From Vandiemenella viatica (Eukaryota; Arthropoda; Insecta; Orthoptera; Morabidae): a stretch of DNA of 64,000 nucleotides. The notes beneath the pieces are model-generated. The model did no database searches and was not told where the DNA came from. It worked only from the letters and a program-made list of their open reading frames with translations. Shown here one piece after another: positions 1-11,426 of the stretch. The stretch is from assembly GCA_031002005.1 (NCBI GenBank), contig CM061920.1:111032095-111096094 (forward strand), read 5' to 3'. The position numbers and the translations under genes were made by a program. How positions within the stretch are numbered: position 1 is the stretch's first letter; each line of letters starts with the position of its first letter.

Positions 1-1679
1 GATGGCATCATGACTGAAGATAGTGAGAATTTACATAAAATCGTGTAGAAAAAAATGTTGGGATCTACTTTTGATATACAAACCAAATATTAATGTGAGC
101 AAAAGAATTTTGTATTTGAGACAAAAAAATTACATAATAAATTCAGCTGGTTCATCATACGGAAAATTCACAACTAAATTTTATTAATGACAATTATGTA
201 TGGAACAGACGTTAGCATCATTCCAAACGGGTCTAGGGTTCTGTGATACGTAACAAGAACAGTGACATAGAATAACTGAATGTCCAGATTAATGCAGACA
301 TAATTAAAACACGATGAAACTATATAAGAAAATAGGAGGTTTTGGAGCTTGCATCAGCTAATGTAGGATTATGAAAACACAAAGACAAGTTATTCTATAA
401 AATATCTCAATTATGTGTCCTCATTCATAATTAGCAACACCTTTAATGACATTACTTATAGATCATTCATATGTTTATTTTCTCAACTTGCATTCAATTT
501 TGATCTATAAATGAAAAATCTGTAAGAAGTTGTTACAAATTCTTACAGATTAATCAGTAGCTGATAGCCAATAAATTTATCATCATAGAGATGATTCAAT
601 TCTCCAAATATGAGAAAAAAAATTTGAAATAAATACATGAAACTGCAAAAACATGTAATCCCAGCAATCAGTAACTTCACAAAACAATGGTATATCATTT
701 TAATCAATTATGATATATGTGTTACTGATGTGGAGCATACTTGTTCCATCTACATTAAAATGGAATCACATTCTTGATAAAACCTAGGTTCGTTAAAGAA
801 CTTATAAAACGAAAGCCTACCAATTGGTGATGCAAGAATCTATTAAAGATACAGATCCAAGCAGACTAGCTTAAACATCCTGACAGTAATAAATGGAAAC
901 AGCAATCACAAAGAAAATGATTAAAAATTATATTCCTAATCCAGGTTTTTTATTTTCTCTAACATATCACAAAATATCATAGAGGGACTGATATGTTATT
1001 TCTCTCCTTTTCATTGCAAACAATGTTAAAGGTGTATAAACATTTAATATATCAAATGGAGATTAAAATTAGTTATAGATTTAATTAATTCACACCACAA
1101 TATTTTATAAAACAATTTAGTTGTAAAAAGTTAATATTAATTGATTAAATTACAAGGAACAAAATTAAAAAAATATATTTTTTTAAATACTTTTCACAAC
1201 TGGGATTTGAAGAATTCCATTCGAACGAGGAAGCAAATATGATATAAAAAATAGTACTGACTGTAAAAATTTTATTACATCAAATACAAATTTAAAAATA
1301 GGAAGACATTCCTAATTTTCTGTTATACTGAAGCAAAACCTAAAATATGACCACTAAATTATATCAGGTTAATCTCAAAACTAAGTACATATTAGTAAAA
1401 AAATTGCAGGAAGAGGATAACAAAGAGGTAGTAAATATTATAGTTAACAAAGAAGTAAAAAGAGAAGGGAAACTGGTTCCAAATTAATCTAGCTTTATTT
1501 ACCAAATAATGTAGCAAAAATAAACAGCTGGTATAGTAGTGCTAATTACCAGTAAGTCGGGGATAGACGTTTCTTCAAGAAAAAACTGGATCCACTGCAT
1601 GAAATCTTGCAATTGAGCACACAAAAAGGCTATAATTCTGAAATGGATGAACGTTATACGGATACCATAATATTAACAG
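1..1679. other. No recognised feature
   Basis: AT-rich flank with short open frames only. I see no gene, RNA gene or structured repeat. Confidence 0.5.
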
Positions 1680-3302
1680 TTTGAAACTATTCTTGAAGAA
1701 TGAGTCATACATCACCGAACAATGAACTGCATGGTTCGTGATCATGGATCTACGATGGGTAGAGCAATGCAGTTGTCAGACTATAAGGATATAAATTGTG
1801 CAATACACCAGATCCAATTTTCCATTTGAGCTGGTGTTAAATCTGAAAGGTGGCTCCAACATATTACTGCTAAATTGAAAAAAATTTCCACCCATTTCAA
1901 CCAATCCTTGGTTGAACAAGAGCTAACAGAAATTCAAAAGGAACCCCTTAACCACTCTGCTATATCTGTCGCTCAGTATTAGCTTACAGGTAAATGTTCA
2001 AGTTAATAATCAGTTATTATCTTTCTATGTTATAGAGCATAATCTTTTCATCTCTACTACGTATACAGTAGACGATCCAAGAACACTGATAATTAATATT
2101 ATAAACTAAAGAGGCAAACTCTGTTTGTTTGTATGGGATAATCTCTGGAATTACTGGACTGATTCTAAATATCCTTTCACTAATAGAAAGCTACATTATC
2201 AATAATTATTAATCAATTTTTTTAAATTTTCAGATGGAATGGTTTTGGAAAATAAAGGATTCATTTTCTTGTACCTAAGTACAAATCCAATCATGATAAT
2301 CTTTTCTGTAGACTGGATGAATGTTCAAAAAATTGTGAAATTAATGAAACAATTTGAAGGAATTACTAGAAACTTAAGTAATTCCCAAGTGAGTATTTCA
2401 TCAGTCATACCCTTGATTCAAATTTCTTATGACAATATTACAACAAAAAGAGATGAAACTTGATACTTCAGAACAATTGCAAAACTTGACAAGAAGATTA
2501 CACGATGACCTGAACACAAGTGCAAGATTTGGAGAACTGACCAAACATGAAAAATACACAATTATGACACATTCATATCCGTGATATAAAGCTAATTTTT
2601 TCTCCAGCATCATTACAGAGCTGGTTAAGTCCAAATTACTAAAGATGACAATCAGCAGAATCAGAGAAACAACAAACTCCACTCAAGATGAATATGATGA
2701 CAGAAATTCAGAAACTGGTGTCTTACTGTCGTTGTGTCAACTTTGACCTTTTCACGTGATGAAGAGAACAGAGGCTGTTGTTGAAACGTTGCAAATGGAA
2801 GAACTTATCCGGCAGATCACCAGAGAAGAATTTCTGACATCTGTACACCGGGAAAGACTCAATTCTCACACAAGATGATGATGATGGCATACCTTCCCCC
2901 AATAGATGTTGAACTCAAGTGAAGCCCAGTCTACATCGTCATATTTACAAATGTTGGAATCCATGTTAAGTATGAATGAAGACCAGCAAGTCTCTACTAC
3001 AATTGGCGATGGTGACAATCTACTTTTCAAGTTAAAGTCATACCTTCGGGAGTACAAAGAAGATAAGCGAATTGTACTTGCGGATCCTCTTATGTAGTGA
3101 AATCAAATGCACACAAATGCCATCATCTTTTGCCGGTAGTGTGCTAATCTTTATCAGCTCCTCCCAGCAGCACAGCCAGAAACAATTATTTAGCAGAGCT
3201 TGTCAAGTAGATAAAGAACACCAGAACAGATTGCAGGGTGTAAATGTGGCCAAAATAATTTTCATAAAATATAACTTACAACTACTTAACTTTGTATATT
3301 AA
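1680..3302 (+). pseudogene. Degenerate hAT-superfamily transposase
   Basis: Pieces of a hAT transposase occur in order on the plus strand but in shifting frames with many stops. At about 1724-1980 is the catalytic-core region (MVRDHGSTMGRAMQLSDY, then a segment resembling the 'H-x-LQL' stretch and HITAKLKKISTHF). At 2290-2440 is VKLMKQFEGITRNLSNS followed by SISSVIPLI. At 2500-2640 is ARFGELTKHEKYTI and YPRYKANFFSS. The C-terminal dimerisation block at about 3148-3300 reads QKQLFSRACQVDKEHQNRL and then FIKYNLQLLNF, a decayed version of the hAT 'ERxFSxAG...RNRL' motif. I did not find terminal repeats or a target duplication. It is unlike the relic at 60858-62756 in sequence, so probably a different hAT family. 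Confidence 0.75.
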
Positions 3303-3687
3303 TTTAGTAGAAAATAATATTTGTTAAAAATTGTACTTTTCCTTCACAGTATTCACAATTCTGCTTCTGCTAAGATTTATTTTTGACATCTGTTTCTGTT
3401 TTCCTCATGACACTTCTGCTGCATCACTAGCTGATAAAAGGTGTTTTAAACTCTATATTAATAATAATTGCAATAGAAATTATGTTCTAATTTCAGTTTC
3501 CCTACATATATCCATCTATGCCTTTTGTATATTTATACTTTAAATCCTTTCATTGTTAGAGATATTAGCCTTCAGAACTTACTTCAATAAACCTATACTA
3601 GTCTTACCTACAATAAAAAAAAACTTTCTAGTTTCTGACGACCAAGGTGAAGTGCTAATTTATGGTCACTGCCAACTTTTCTCTACC

Positions 3688-3787
3688 AAGTCTTCCCGGG
3701 TGTACCACCGGATAGTGTTTTGAAAACACGATATTTCGAAATATCATGTTTTCAAAACACTATCCGGCAGTATACCCGTGAAGACTT
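3688..3787. repeat. 100-bp near-perfect palindrome (hairpin MITE, short form)
   Basis: Two 50-base arms match at about 45 of 50 positions around the centre TTCGAA at 3735-3740. The ends read AAGTCTTC and GAAGACTT. The segment AAAACACGATATTTCG and the outer GGGTGTACCACCGGAT-like segment are shared with the element at 62289-62496, so this is the same family with its central region lost. Confidence 0.85.
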
Positions 3788-4540
3788 CATTTCAAGCATA
3801 CGCTGGGAAAGTCTCTGTTCTTACATTTTCTCTACCAGATAATACTCCCAACATCCCTCCATTTTTCCAATTAAAAAACCAGCTCCTTCAAAATATCAAC
3901 TGCAAAACTACCTTCCTCTGACTACCGTATTTCAAACCTATAATGTAGATTCCATACCCCTCATTCAAGTTTGGGCCAACCAAGGTTTTATAGCTCTGTT
4001 CCCTTTCTACCCGGGTGGCATCTCATATCTTAAGAAATGTAGGATTTCCACTACATGTAAGTGTATCTTGTCCAATTATGCAATCATCAAATAATGTGAC
4101 AATGGATTTACATTTTCCATTGGCAATCTCTCCCCATCCTATGATCACATTTATTTATTTTTCTGACAGTGTAACAAGCACTTTTGAAATTTATGTTCAT
4201 GTTGAGCTACCCTAATAAATTTTCAGGCCTCTACAGCAGCCCACAATCAGATCTCAAAGTAATACCATAATAAAACTTAATGTTAACTGCATGCAATAAA
4301 ACAGCAAACCTACAACCAATCATTCAATATAAGAATGAACAGAAATGAATTCAATATGCAATATCCATTTTCACTTCCACAACACTATTTCTTACCCTCA
4401 CTCTATGCATCCTACATTTCACAAATTTTTACAGGTAGCAAGACTCACCCCCTTATTAACAACCAATTTTAGGCCTAATGTCAAGTCCTTTGGAGACTAC
4501 CACTGACACACTATCACCTGGCCTTCTTTGGCCATTTCAT
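3788..4540. other. No recognised feature
   Basis: AT-rich flank between the palindrome and an unidentified open frame. Nothing supported here. Confidence 0.4.
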
Positions 4541-4954
4541 TTAAAATATTTCATACATAGACCAGAGTCTAACACACAACTTCTGATTTACAAATAACTT
4601 TTTTTTTTTACTTAACAGGCAATCCTGATACATCAGTTCACCTACTTCTGAGATCAAATTAATCAATATATAGTTCTTAAACGTTGCAATCTTTTTAATC
4701 TCTTCTGTAATTTCTTCCTGCCTCCTTTTCATAACTGTATTGATAATCTTATATTTCCCCCTCAATGTCCCAATATAGCCATAAAAATTTCTAATTACAT
4801 CATTCAGTTTTTTCTCCCAAGCCAAAATACTCTTGCCTTTTGATTGTTTATTCGTGGTTTTACCAGAGATTCCACTGTTTACCGTCAGGATTTTGTCTTT
4901 TGAAAAAATATCAAACGTGTTTCCTAACAGTTGTGTAAGACCTCCCTTTCTCAC
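4541..4954 (-). CDS. Unrecognised 137-residue open frame
   Basis: This is a longer open frame than expected by chance in such AT-rich DNA. The product is lysine-rich and predicted mostly helical, with segments such as LAWEKKLNDVIRNFYGYI and RRQEEITEEIKKIATF suggesting amphipathic or coiled-coil helices. There is no signal peptide, zinc knuckle or catalytic motif I recognise. In-frame sequence past the stop (lower coordinates) is broken by many stops. It sits in transposon-rich flank, so a relic of a mobile element or virus-derived gene is more likely than a host gene. I assign no function. Confidence 0.25.
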   Translation of the reverse strand: MRKGGLTQLLGNTFDIFSKDKILTVNSGISGKTTNKQSKGKSILAWEKKLNDVIRNFYGYIGTLRGKYKIINTVMKRRQEEITEEIKKIATFKNYILINLISEVGELMYQDCLLSKKKKLFVNQKLCVRLWSMYEIF

Positions 4955-5812
4955 TAAGGTAGATATTACCTCTTCTTATTTGTGTTATTGATACACCTGA
5001 TAATTTAAACATCCCGTTCTTCCTCTGCACTTACTTTCAGATTATCCAAAAAGTCCTCATCTCACTCACTTGCTCTCTAACTTGACAGTTCTGGATTCAA
5101 ATCTCGGTAAGCCATGAGTTTTTAGAGTTGTGCTTGATCATATGAAGTATGCTAGGACATTTCATAGTTCGGACACTGTGTTAAACTGTACGCTCAACCA
5201 TGACGTAGGCAAAAATGTATGTGTAGTTAATTGACACTGGAACATACATTCAATTGCAATTAAAATTTATTGCATTTCTTATATTCCCTCAGAACTATGT
5301 TCCACATAACTCATGTTTACTACCTCCGAGTACCAGCTGTGGTTCGCAATTCTCCACAAGTTATCAAACTCGCCATTAGTATTCTGATATCTGTCCTTGG
5401 CATACTTATCTTTACAGAACAGAGGAATAATACAAGGCCTACAGGAAGATATAATGAAGATCACATGAGCCTGAATACTGTATTGTTATTACACATACAT
5501 CTTTTTCTTTCTTTTTTTCTCCAACTACACTTCACTTTATGAAAGTGTCGAAATGGTAATTTTATAACTTGTTATTGTTATCAGGGAGGATAAAAATTTT
5601 AAATGATCAACCGTAGATCAGCCACAACCAAATACAAAATGTTGCATCAATCATGTCTGCTGAGTTGGCTGGGTAGAAAAGTATTCTCGTTCTGTGCCTT
5701 GAAATGAAAATCTATAGCTAATAATTTCAGGTTTTTCAAAATATTTGAAGAACACAAGTAACAATATGGAGGAACATCAATATATTATCCCTTAATTACA
5801 AAATCCTATATA
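4955..5812. other. No clear feature; possible SINE trace
   Basis: At about 5085-5110 a B-box-like segment (TTCTGGATTCAAATCTC) hints at a decayed tRNA-derived SINE, but the body is not recognisable. The rest is plain AT-rich sequence. Confidence 0.3.
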
Positions 5813-5921
5813 CAGGGTGTCCACAAATGAATATCGGGGTTTTAATGCTTTATAAGATTTATTACATTATCCTTACAGTTATAAATGATATGTCAAATGA
5901 AAGAGCAACTCAAACAGTTTT
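5813..5921 (+). repeat. Left terminal inverted repeat of the mariner-type element
   Basis: 109 bp beginning at the TA target site; reverse complement of 7036-7144 with one mismatch. Confidence 0.96.
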
Positions 5922-5993
5922 GTTCGTTGGCACTAGTGCGCATGTGCGTGAAATGTTTCTGCTGCGATCCGCTAGAATGCGGTAGTAGCAAAG

Positions 5994-7025
5994 ATGGCGA
6001 CTAGTGAAGAGAAAGCGTTTTGTGTTTTACAGTTTGCAAAGACTGAATCTGTAGTTACCGTGCAGCGTGCGTTCCGCATTAAGTTCGGGCGTGATCCTCC
6101 AAGTGACAATAACATCCGTAGATGGTATCATCAGTTTGAAGATACAGGCTGCCTTTGTAAAGGGAAGAGCGCGGGACGACCAAGAGTTAGCGAAGAGACT
6201 GTTGAGCGAGTGAGAGAGTCGTTCACTTGTAACCCAAAGAAATCTGTTTGGAAGGCTAGTCGCGAATTAGAAATTTCTAAGTCGACTGTTTGGAAAGTTT
6301 TAAGGAAACGCTTGCAACTACGTCCTTACCGTTTACAGTTGTTACAGGCTCTAAAGCCTGCAGACCATGGTTTACGTGCCAAATTCGCTAACTAAATGTT
6401 GTTACATGAAGATTTTCTACATCATGTTGTCTTCAGTGATGAATCGACCTTTCACCTCAGTGGACATGTTAACACTCATAATGTGCGGATCTGGGGCTCA
6501 GAAAATCCTCAAGAGATCGTACAAGTGCAACAAGACTCCCCTAAAATCAATGTTTTTTGTGCCATATCCCGGCGGAAAGTTAACGGACCTTTCTTTTTTG
6601 ATGAACCGACTGTAACTGGTACTTCTTACCTTGATACACTAGAGCAATGGCTCTTCCCTCAGTTGGAACAATATGAACCAGAGAACTTCATTTTCCAGCA
6701 AGATGGTGCGCCACCTCACTGGCATAACGAAGTACGCGGTTGGTTGAACGTAACTGTACCCGACCGCTGGATTGGCCGCAGAGCTTGCTACGCGTGGCCT
6801 CCACGTTCACCTGACCTAACGCCATGCGATTTGTACCTTTGGGGTTTCATCAAGGATCATGTGTATGTGCCTCCGTTACCAGCCGACCTCCTTGAATTAC
6901 GACAGAGGATTGAAGCAGCTGTTGCAACAGTTACTGAAGACACACTGCTCAACGTTTGGGAAGAACTCGGCTACAGACTTGATGTGTGCCGTGTGACAAA
7001 TGGTGCCCACATAGAACACTTGTAA
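5994..7025 (+). pseudogene. Mariner-type transposase, one in-frame stop codon
   Basis: One frame of 344 codons from the ATG at 5994, interrupted only by TAA at 6393-6395. The first about 130 residues form a helix-turn-helix DNA-binding region (start MATSEEKAFCVLQFAKTES; later RRWYHQFEDTG and KGKSAGRPRVSEE) of the type annotated DUF4817 in many arthropod proteins. The catalytic part has D149 in FSDES, D237 in FQQDGAPPH and D279 in SPDLTPCDLYLWG, with 41 residues between the second and third Asp. This is the DD41D arrangement, not the DD34D of classical mariner or DD34E of Tc1. If the Asp of SPD were catalytic the spacing would be 36, but the 'P-x-D-x-x-LWG' position is the usual one. All three Asp are kept, so a single base change separates this copy from an open gene. 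Confidence 0.93.
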
Positions 7026-7035
7026 GCTTGTATAT

Positions 7036-7144
7036 AAAACTGTTTGAGTTGCTCTTTCATTTGACATATCATTTATAACTGTAAGGATAATGTAATAAAT
7101 CTTATAAAGCATTAAAACCCCAATATTCATTTGTGGACACCCTG
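7036..7144 (-). repeat. Right terminal inverted repeat of the mariner-type element
   Basis: 109 bp ending CACCCTG next to TA; reverse complement of 5813-5921 with one mismatch. Confidence 0.96.
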
Positions 7145-7351
7145 TATTTATCTTCTTCTATATGAATATTTAAAAATGACAGAAAGACTTCAAAAGGCAA
7201 AATCGGGACACATTTTTTTATCCAATTAATCCCAAGTTCTGCTGTCTTTTTTCCCATAACTGCAATCAAATTCATAAGAATAATTATGTGGACATGGAAA
7301 ATAAACTACAACCGTCACTTATCAATGTTGAATAAAGGAGGGCAGCAGTGA

Positions 7352-7352
<1 letters not shown>

Positions 7353-7397
<45 letters not shown>
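7353..7397. repeat. Homopolymer A tract
   Basis: 45 consecutive A. A reverse-strand open frame across it encodes poly-Phe and is an artefact. Confidence 0.9.
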
Positions 7398-7398
<1 letters not shown>

Positions 7399-7585
7399 AC
7401 CTCCACAAAAATTATGGTTATGCCCTTATTCATGAAAATACAAATGTGTCTAGCTTGCATAGTCACCGATATAAACACAGCCACATGAATGGTGTTTTCG
7501 ACTGTTACAATCAGAGTGGAGATGGCGCAAATACAATATAAGTGGAAATGTCATTTGAGAGAAAGAAATTAAACATAAGGAAATG

Positions 7586-7870
7586 AGTACCCTGATGGCT
7601 CAATGGTTAAGGCATCTACATGGAGACTGAAAGGTACCTGATTCGAATCCCTGTCTTGGCGGGGATTTTCATAGGCCCTTAACCTGACCTTTACCTCTGG
7701 CACAGCTTGTTGTGTAATGTGAAGTACACCAGAATGGTTTGGATTCCACGTTAAACACTACATTCCCTATACCCAGTAGCATTGCTGAGTTAGGCTAGGT
7801 GGCTATGATAGGAGCAGATTGCACAGCCTATAAAAAACCTTGTCACCAAGTCACTGCGACCAGAAGAGTT
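7586..7870 (+). repeat. tRNA-derived SINE, family A
   Basis: The head has an A-box-like segment (TGGCTCAATGGTTAAGGC) and a B-box-like segment (CTGATTCGAATCCC) about 40 bases apart, as in a tRNA promoter. A non-tRNA body containing GGCCCTTAACCTGACCTTTA follows and recurs at 51353-51535. It lacks a tRNA cloverleaf, so it is not a tRNA gene. Confidence 0.72.
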
Positions 7871-7966
7871 TACTTACTTGATCAGAAGAAAATATAAAAT
7901 GTGAAATATGTCAGTGGTGGAAAATTATTTAAAGATTGTAAAAGATAAATAAAAAATAATTATAAA

Positions 7967-8210
7967 TTAATTATACTTGCAAGTGAAGGGTTTATCAGGC
8001 TGAGTATTATCTGAGATTGAGGCCGGGGGGGGGGGGGGGGGTGTCTGGTATCCAGAATGCGTTGATGGGTTACTTCCCACCTCTGGAGTTGACACAGTTT
8101 CAGGGAATAGTACGATAGTTCTGACTGAAACAGTTATTGAGCTCGGTTGGATGGTAAAAGGATGATCTAGATTTTGGTAGTAAACTGTTTGTCTGTGGCC
8201 ATTCATTCAG
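7967..8210 (-). repeat. Penelope-like element fragment (MNGHRQ tail)
   Basis: A minus-strand frame starts MNGHRQTVYYQNLDHPF and continues to a segment with TIVLFPETVSTPE and then a Pro-rich run. Similar reading frames occur at 32888-33097, 39369-39600 and 41197-41380, where reverse transcriptase pieces of the same family lie nearby. A run of 17 G (8025-8041) interrupts it. Confidence 0.5.
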
Positions 8211-8978
8211 ATGGATAACTGGAGTGTGGTGATGCCAACACACGAATTTGGACAACAGAGGCTGATGAACTGGGAATGTGAAGGATGGGCTATGATAGGA
8301 AAGGTTTCACTAGCTCTGTCCGTCGTATGAGTTCTTATATTCACCATTTTTTAATCAGAATGCTCACAGAAAAAAAACCTTCCAAAAACTAATCATCCTG
8401 TTGCTGCCCTTGCCAGTTCCAACAATTCTCTTAAGATTCCCCTCCCCCCCTCTCCCCTCCACTGATATTGTTTCTGAACCATCTCCAACACATTTTCTCA
8501 GTTTGTAATGGCCAAATTCATGTGGCCACCTTAACGACAGGTATCCGAGTGAGCCAAGTCAAATATTTGAAGAGCCAACAAATAAAATATTTAAAAATGT
8601 GATTATGATGTATTCTCATTACCATTAGTGAATACTAAGCTATGTCAAATGTTCACGGAAAAATATGTTGAACCTTCCAGATATTTTCACCCAAAAATTT
8701 TGCATAAATGGGAAATATATGGCCAGATTCAAATAGATTTCATGCAAAATAATGAAAAGTGGACTTAACATGTATTATTTGTTGGTTCTTCATTTTTATT
8801 TGCATCAATAATGGCACGACCACAATATAGTGTTTGTTGAGTGTTTCTCATCAATGCTACCCTCCTCTCTCCAACCTTGGTGGTCTAATTTCTCTCTACT
8901 TTTCATTTTAAGATCAGATCATGGCATTTTTTCCTATTCCATTGTTGCTCACAAGCATATTTACAACTTTTAGTATCC
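8211..8978. other. No recognised feature
   Basis: Flank of the LTR element. The sequence ATAT at 8979-8982 is its left target duplication. Confidence 0.4.
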
Positions 8979-8982
8979 ATAT

Positions 8983-9987
8983 TGTAATGATCCGCGAGAG
9001 ACAGAGGTGCGCGTGTTTCTTTTCTCGTCTGGTGTGTGTCGATCCCCGGTCCCAGGGGAGGTTCTGCTGCTGTTTGGGGAACGCCAGCCCCTGAGTGTTT
9101 CCATTAAATGTGACTTATGGCATAACAGCCTCGTGACAAGGCCTGCGACTCAAGATGGAGTGGGAGCCTGGGCTGTTTTAGTAAACAAACAAAATAAGAA
9201 ATAAATCGGTATCCTAGAACGAAGTGTAAGGGGGAGCCAGGAGTACAGCCAATGGGAGCAATTTGTATTTTTATTACAAAAAAGGGTGGTTTTGTTGCAT
9301 GTCCTGAGCCAACCAACGGAAAAAGCTTCCCTCCAAATACAGTGATTGGCAGACGTCATCAAGAGTGGGGGTGGAGAACGACGCTTCTTGGAGGCAGCGG
9401 GAGAAGACGAGAGGGACTTGTTGACTACCGACGGAGAGGTGTGGATGGACCGAACAGCTGACTACTGCGGACAGCAAGGAGGCAGCCGGCCGTGATGGAG
9501 AGCTGGTCAACCCACCGACTGCACAACGTAGATTCGCCTGCACGGTAACCACCATTCAGAAAAAGGAACTTTTGCATCATCGTCGTTTTTTTACCCTAGT
9601 TATCGCCCCGAGACAGACTCTCTTGCTCCACCGAGAAAGTTATGTACCCTTGTGTTGCAGAAAGAAAATTAATCTTTGTAAAATCTTGTCAAGCAAACAA
9701 TTAAAGTAAATCGTAAAGTCAGATTGTGAACCTTGTTTTCAATAGATCCTATCCAATCACGTAATGTGTCATTTGAGTTTATTAATAATTCTATTTGTCC
9801 AATAATTCATGTTTAAATAACAATACTTTGAGATCTGGATGTCGCTTCCCTCAGAATAGGGTACACTCCAATCTCTGGCGCCCACCTGTATTTTTTTTTA
9901 TCTTAATATTATTTGGAAATTAATAACTGGTAGTGAACGGCCACAGTAAGGTCGAGAAGTCGCTTTCCTAACATAGGGAACACTTCA
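8983..9987 (+). repeat. 5' LTR
   Basis: 1005 bp, direct repeat of 14385-15382. Visible differences: a 7-bp insertion in the GGTCCCAGGGGAGG segment near 9050, single-base changes near 9362 and 9410, and small changes after 9884. It contains a second TGGCGCCCA at 9876-9884, described separately. Confidence 0.95.
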
Positions 9988-9990
9988 AAT
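9835..9990 (+). repeat. Duplicated LTR terminus inside the LTR, with a relic primer site
   Basis: The block around GTCGCTTCCCTCAGAATAGG, ending in TGGCGCCCA at 9876-9884, resembles the real LTR end around GTCGCTTTCCTAACATAGGG, followed by the working primer site at 9993. The same internal copy is in the 3' LTR with TGGCGCCCAAC at 15271-15281. This suggests the LTR grew by taking in an older LTR end and primer site plus about 100 bases. Confidence 0.7.
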
Positions 9991-9992
9991 TA

Positions 9993-10012
9993 TGGCGCCC
10001 AGAACGTGGGGC
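9993..10012 (+). promoter_or_regulatory. Primer binding site, lysine-tRNA type, with two extra bases
   Basis: TGGCGCCCAGAACGTGGGGC lies five bases after the LTR. It equals the complement of a lysine tRNA 3' end (ending in CCA) except for two extra bases after TGGCGCCCA. Lysine-tRNA priming is established for many insect LTR elements. Confidence 0.7.
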
Positions 10013-10763
10013 TAACGAAAAAAAAAAAAAAAATAAACGGGTGGATGCAAAAGTTTCAATTCCAATATTATTATAACATTATTTTTTTATTTCAGTGCAG
10101 TGCCGAACCAGGTGGAGATTTTTTTTTAAATAATCATATGATCTATGTTAAACATACAGGTTTTGTTATGTCATATGAACTTTGTTTTATTTAGTTTTGG
10201 ATGCAGGCGAAAGCAGGATGGAGCATATTATATCTTTGATGTTTTGTTGATTTTTTTTAGTCGATGTTCAAAGAGTGTTGAGTTGGCATAGGACTGAATT
10301 TGATTTATCGGTTTCTGTTCGCCTTTTGTGTTGTCTTGATCTTTTGTGTGATGGTCGCATATTTTTGTTGTGTTGTCATTATTGTGGAATATTTTTTGGA
10401 AAGTTATGGTGAAACAACTTCCAAGGTTCATGTCTGAAGGTAAGAATTTTCATCTGACCGGCGTTGAAAAATTCTGTGTTTGAGTATAGAATATCTGTTT
10501 GACTATGCTGAGATTTGTATGAGTTTTTTTCTTTCATTATATTAGTGCGGTCAAAATCTGTACGCATTTTGGTAATCGGGGAGTTTTTTTTTTTTGTGTG
10601 TTTTACTGATTTTCCGGGTTATATTCGCGGTGTATTTGCATTTATTAAAATTGTGATGGTCGTAAATATGGTTCGCTGAGAGGTTTAATTTGACGTTGTT
10701 TGTAAAGAACTTTGTTGGTATTTGAAAGTTGTTAACGCGATCGTACAATAATGAATTAATTGA

Positions 10764-11426
10764 ATGTTACTCAGGTCAGGAAAATCAACAAACATGTCGC
10801 AAAGTACCAATCCGTCAACTTCGGAAACGATAGACTCTGTGAGTGTAGAAAGCGCACAGTTTCCAGTCGATGCCGGGATAATGGAAGTTAGAGAAAATCC
10901 TTGTCAAACCGGAAGTGAGGACACAATCACGTGCCCTCCAACTAATGAAGCGATTCAACAAGCGGTAGCTCAATCTGAAAGTGATACTCAGAGTACGGGT
11001 TGCGTAAATGTTGCATGTAATCCCATGATGTTAATGTTTAAAACTATGCTGGAACAACAGTCGAAGATTATTTGCGAAATGAGCGCGAGCATGAACGAAA
11101 AATTTGGTTTAATGCATGAACAACAGAAAGCTATGATGGAAAGACAAAATGAAATCGAAAACCGGATAAGCGAAAAATTTATGGCTCTCAGTGAAAGCTT
11201 GAAAATTGATATAAGTCTACAGTTGAATGAACAGCGAATCGCCATTTGCGAACAAGTAAGATCTGTTTTCAGAAGCGGGGATGCTGATATGAATAAGATC
11301 GAAACTGAAACTGCACGTCAGTGCATGGAAAAAAAAGTTTGGAGAGACGGATCGAAAAATGACGGAGCATTCGCGAAAAACAGTAGACCAGGAAATAAAA
11401 CCTACAATCAGGGTAGTGGAGCATGA
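10764..11426 (+). CDS. Gag-like protein of the LTR element (ORF1)
   Basis: Encodes 220 residues, starting MLLRSGKSTN, a start similar to the 'RSG' start common in gypsy-group Gag proteins. Residues 1-85 are Ser/Thr/Glu-rich and probably disordered. Residues about 88-170 (from MMLMFKTMLEQQSKII through NEIENRISEKF to SLQLNEQRI) are Met/Gln/Glu-rich with heptad character, so a coiled coil is likely. No CCHC zinc knuckle is present. The leader between the primer site and this ATG is about 750 bases. The frame overlaps the next one by 68 bases. Whether it makes a particle protein is unknown; the LTR context and start favour a Gag remnant or specialised Gag. Confidence 0.5.
   Translation: MLLRSGKSTNMSQSTNPSTSETIDSVSVESAQFPVDAGIMEVRENPCQTGSEDTITCPPTNEAIQQAVAQSESDTQSTGCVNVACNPMMLMFKTMLEQQSKIICEMSASMNEKFGLMHEQQKAMMERQNEIENRISEKFMALSESLKIDISLQLNEQRIAICEQVRSVFRSGDADMNKIETETARQCMEKKVWRDGSKNDGAFAKNSRPGNKTYNQGSGA

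Larger units (their letters stand above)
5813..7144 (+). mobile_element. Tc1/mariner-superfamily DNA transposon with 109-bp inverted repeats (DD41D type)
   Basis: A 1332-bp element flanked by TA dinucleotides at 5811-5812 and 7145-7146, the standard target duplication of the superfamily. Its ends start CAGGGTGTCCACAAATGAAT and are inverted repeats of 109 bp that differ at a single base (C at 5836 versus T in the other arm). It carries one transposase frame with one stop codon. The near-identity of the ends says it inserted or was gene-converted recently. It lies in the flank downstream of broad. Confidence 0.96.

Noticed and set aside
7284..7484. Open frame with a poly-Phe run
   Set aside because: Produced by the A45 homopolymer read in reverse.
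7593..7655. Possible tRNA gene from A-box and B-box sequences
   Set aside because: No acceptor stem or anticodon arm can be folded; the boxes belong to a SINE head.
9274..9555. Reverse-strand open frame in the LTR, also present in the other LTR (14545-14949)
   Set aside because: It is shared only because the LTRs are copies; the frame differs in length by an indel, and there is no recognisable domain.
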